NCBI GenBank assembly: GCA_030598385.1
Contig: JAUVQB010000063.1
Span: forward strand, 1 to 7,392
Direction: 5' to 3'
DNA length: 7,392 nt
Source of the DNA: Alphaproteobacteria bacterium
GTDB lineage: Bacteria; Pseudomonadota; Alphaproteobacteria; Kiloniellales; JAKSDN01
The notes under the pieces were generated by a model. The model did no database searches, was not told where the DNA came from, and saw only the letters and a program-made list of their open reading frames with translations. Shown one piece after another: positions 6,125 to 7,392 of the stretch. The translations under genes were made by a program, and so were the position numbers. The number at the start of each line of letters is the position of its first letter. Positions within the stretch are counted from its first letter, which is position 1.

Positions 6125-7392
6125 TCACGATGTCGGTTTGGGCAGTAGGACGCCGGTCGCCGAGCGCCGGTCGTCGAACACGGCCTTGGCCGCGTCGTTC
6201 ACTTGCTCGACGGTCACCGCCTCTATCCGCTCGGGCCAGCTCTCGACATGCGCCACCGTCTGGCCGGTGGTCAGCGCCCGGCCGAAAATTCGCGGGCCGC
6301 TGCCAAGGGAATCCCGGGCATAGACCGCAGCGGCAACCATGCGCCGCTTGGCGGCCTCCACCTCTTCCTCGCTGACGCCCTCTTCGAGCAGGCGCGCCAA
6401 TTCCGCGCGCAGGGCGGCCTCGACCTGGTCGAGCGGCACATCGGGCCGCGGCGAGCCGAACAGCGTGAAGCTGGAGAGGTCCAGGTTGCTGGCGCTATAG
6501 GCGCTGCCGGCGCTGGCCGCGACGGCCTGCTCCACCACGAGCGCGCGATAAAGGCGGCTGGTGCTTCCGCTGCCGAAGATTTCGTCCAGCACTTGCAAGG
6601 CTTCGGCGTACTCGCTGGCGCCCGCCTGATAGCTCGGCGCCAGGTAGCTGATGGTCACCGACGGCTGGCGCACGCGCGCGTGCTCCAAGATGACCCGACG
6701 GGCCGCATTCTGCCGCGGCTCCGGCGGCCGCTGGCGCACCGGCAGCTCGCGCGCGGGAATGACGCCGTAATGGGTCTCCGCCAGGGCGCGCACCTCATCT
6801 GCGTCCACATCTCCGGCTACGATCAGGACCGCGTTGTTGGGCGCGTACCAACGCCGGTAGAAGGCGATCGCATCCTCGCTGGTGAGCGAACGGATCTCCT
6901 CCTCCCAGCCGATCACCGGCAAGCCATAGGGATGATTGAGGAAGAGCACGGCGCGCAACGCCTCGCCGAGTTGTGAGCTCGGCTCGCGATCGATACGGCT
7001 ACTGCGCTCCTCCAGCACCACGTCGCGTTCCGGCAGGACCACCTCGTCGGTCAGCTTGAGGTTCGTCATGCGGTCGGCCTCGTGTTTCATGACGATTCCC
7101 AGGCGGTCCTTGGCGACGGTCTGGAAGTAGCCGGTATAGTCATAACTGGTGAACGCGTTTTCCTGGCCGCCGTTGCGGGCGATGATGTCCGAGAACTCGC
7201 CGGGACCGAGCGTCTCGGTTCCCTTGAACATGAGGTGCTCCAGGAAATGGGCGATGCCCGATTTGCCCAAGGGTTCGTCGGCGGCGCCGACCTTGTACCA
7301 GAGCATATGCGTCACGATGGGCGCGCGCCGGTTGGTAACGACCACGACCTCAAGGCCGTTGTCGAGCGTGAAGGATTCCGGGTCGAAGACCC
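6125..7392 (-). CDS. M16 family zinc metallopeptidase, catalytic subunit; 5' end outside window
   Basis: Zinc endopeptidase of clan ME, family M16B, probably acting on peptides or misfolded proteins in the periplasm. The frame stays open to the window edge. Codons upstream of the GTG at 7345 read VFDPESFTLDNGLEV, which is family sequence, so the GTG is internal and the N-terminus (with any signal peptide) is missing. Counting from that GTG as 1, the zinc motif HFLEH is at 33-37. The distal zinc-ligand glutamate is in LEERSSR (Glu113, possibly Glu112), and GGQENAFTSYDYTGYF (59-74) is the usual active-site strand. In the C-terminal half, GSGSTSRLYRALVVEQAVA (258-276) lacks the Arg-x6-Tyr substrate-binding pair found in self-sufficient M16 enzymes. 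That pair is present in the next gene, so the two proteins probably form one heterodimeric protease. The stop lies 14 bp before the ATG of that partner gene. Confidence 0.95.
   Translation of the reverse strand, partial: VFDPESFTLDNGLEVVVVTNRRAPIVTHMLWYKVGAADEPLGKSGIAHFLEHLMFKGTETLGPGEFSDIIARNGGQENAFTSYDYTGYFQTVAKDRLGIVMKHEADRMTNLKLTDEVVLPERDVVLEERSSRIDREPSSQLGEALRAVLFLNHPYGLPVIGWEEEIRSLTSEDAIAFYRRWYAPNNAVLIVAGDVDADEVRALAETHYGVIPARELPVRQRPPEPRQNAARRVILEHARVRQPSVTISYLAPSYQAGASEYAEALQVLDEIFGSGSTSRLYRALVVEQAVAASAGSAYSASNLDLSSFTLFGSPRPDVPLDQVEAALRAELARLLEEGVSEEEVEAAKRRMVAAAVYARDSLGSGPRIFGRALTTGQTVAHVESWPERIEAVTVEQVNDAAKAVFDDRRSATGVLLPKPTS

Noticed and set aside
4536..6323. 595-codon + strand open frame opposite the M16 partner gene and spacer
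   Set aside because: It is antisense to well-supported genes in high-GC DNA, where the opposite strand often stays open. Its translation is Gly/Arg/His-rich without a known domain, and it reads straight through the tandem repeat array.
7343..7345. GTG as the start of the catalytic M16 gene
   Set aside because: The frame continues upstream to the window edge with typical M16 N-terminal sequence (FTLDNGLEVVV), so the gene is cut by the window.

Overview
The window looks like chromosomal DNA from a high-GC alphaproteobacterium. The best guess is a Rhodospirillales-like lineage, inferred from the M16 pair, the short glucose-6-phosphate isomerase (PGI), MutL, the protein style and the GC content. 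No rRNA or other taxonomic marker is present, so this placement is inference. Five protein genes are visible and two of them run off the window ends. There are no tRNA or rRNA genes, no CRISPR array and no recognisable transposase.

Left part (1-1182, + strand): the 3' 393 codons of a two-domain ChrA-type chromate transporter, open from base 1. Its base composition is clearly lower in GC (about 55-57 % in two 60-base lines I counted) than the rest of the window (67-82 % in three lines counted). A gap of 235 bp (1183-1417) follows. It is also low in GC and carries a hairpin and a set of nested TGTCCG/CGGACA-type inverted repeats, but no credible gene. chrA and mutL converge on this gap, which looks like the seam between a core chromosomal block and a region of different origin.

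Right part (1418-7392, all - strand), in transcription order: the catalytic subunit of a two-gene M16 zinc peptidase (5' end outside the window), its non-catalytic signal-peptide-bearing partner, a 155-bp spacer with a decaying 11-bp tandem repeat array and a possible promoter, pgi, and mutL. The two M16 genes are tightly packed. pgi and mutL overlap by 4 bp (ATGA). The M16 pair probably works as a periplasmic heterodimer: the first protein has the HxxEH zinc site but lacks the usual R/Y substrate-binding pair, and the second has the reverse. Pgi is a central carbon enzyme and MutL is the mismatch-repair matchmaker/endonuclease, so the pgi-mutL pairing appears to be one of transcription rather than of pathway.

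I did not find a clearly new biological system. The points most worth a second look are the composition seam with its nested inverted repeats, the 11-bp array upstream of pgi, the in-frame 9-bp repeat inside mutL, and the clean division of active-site parts between the two M16 proteins.
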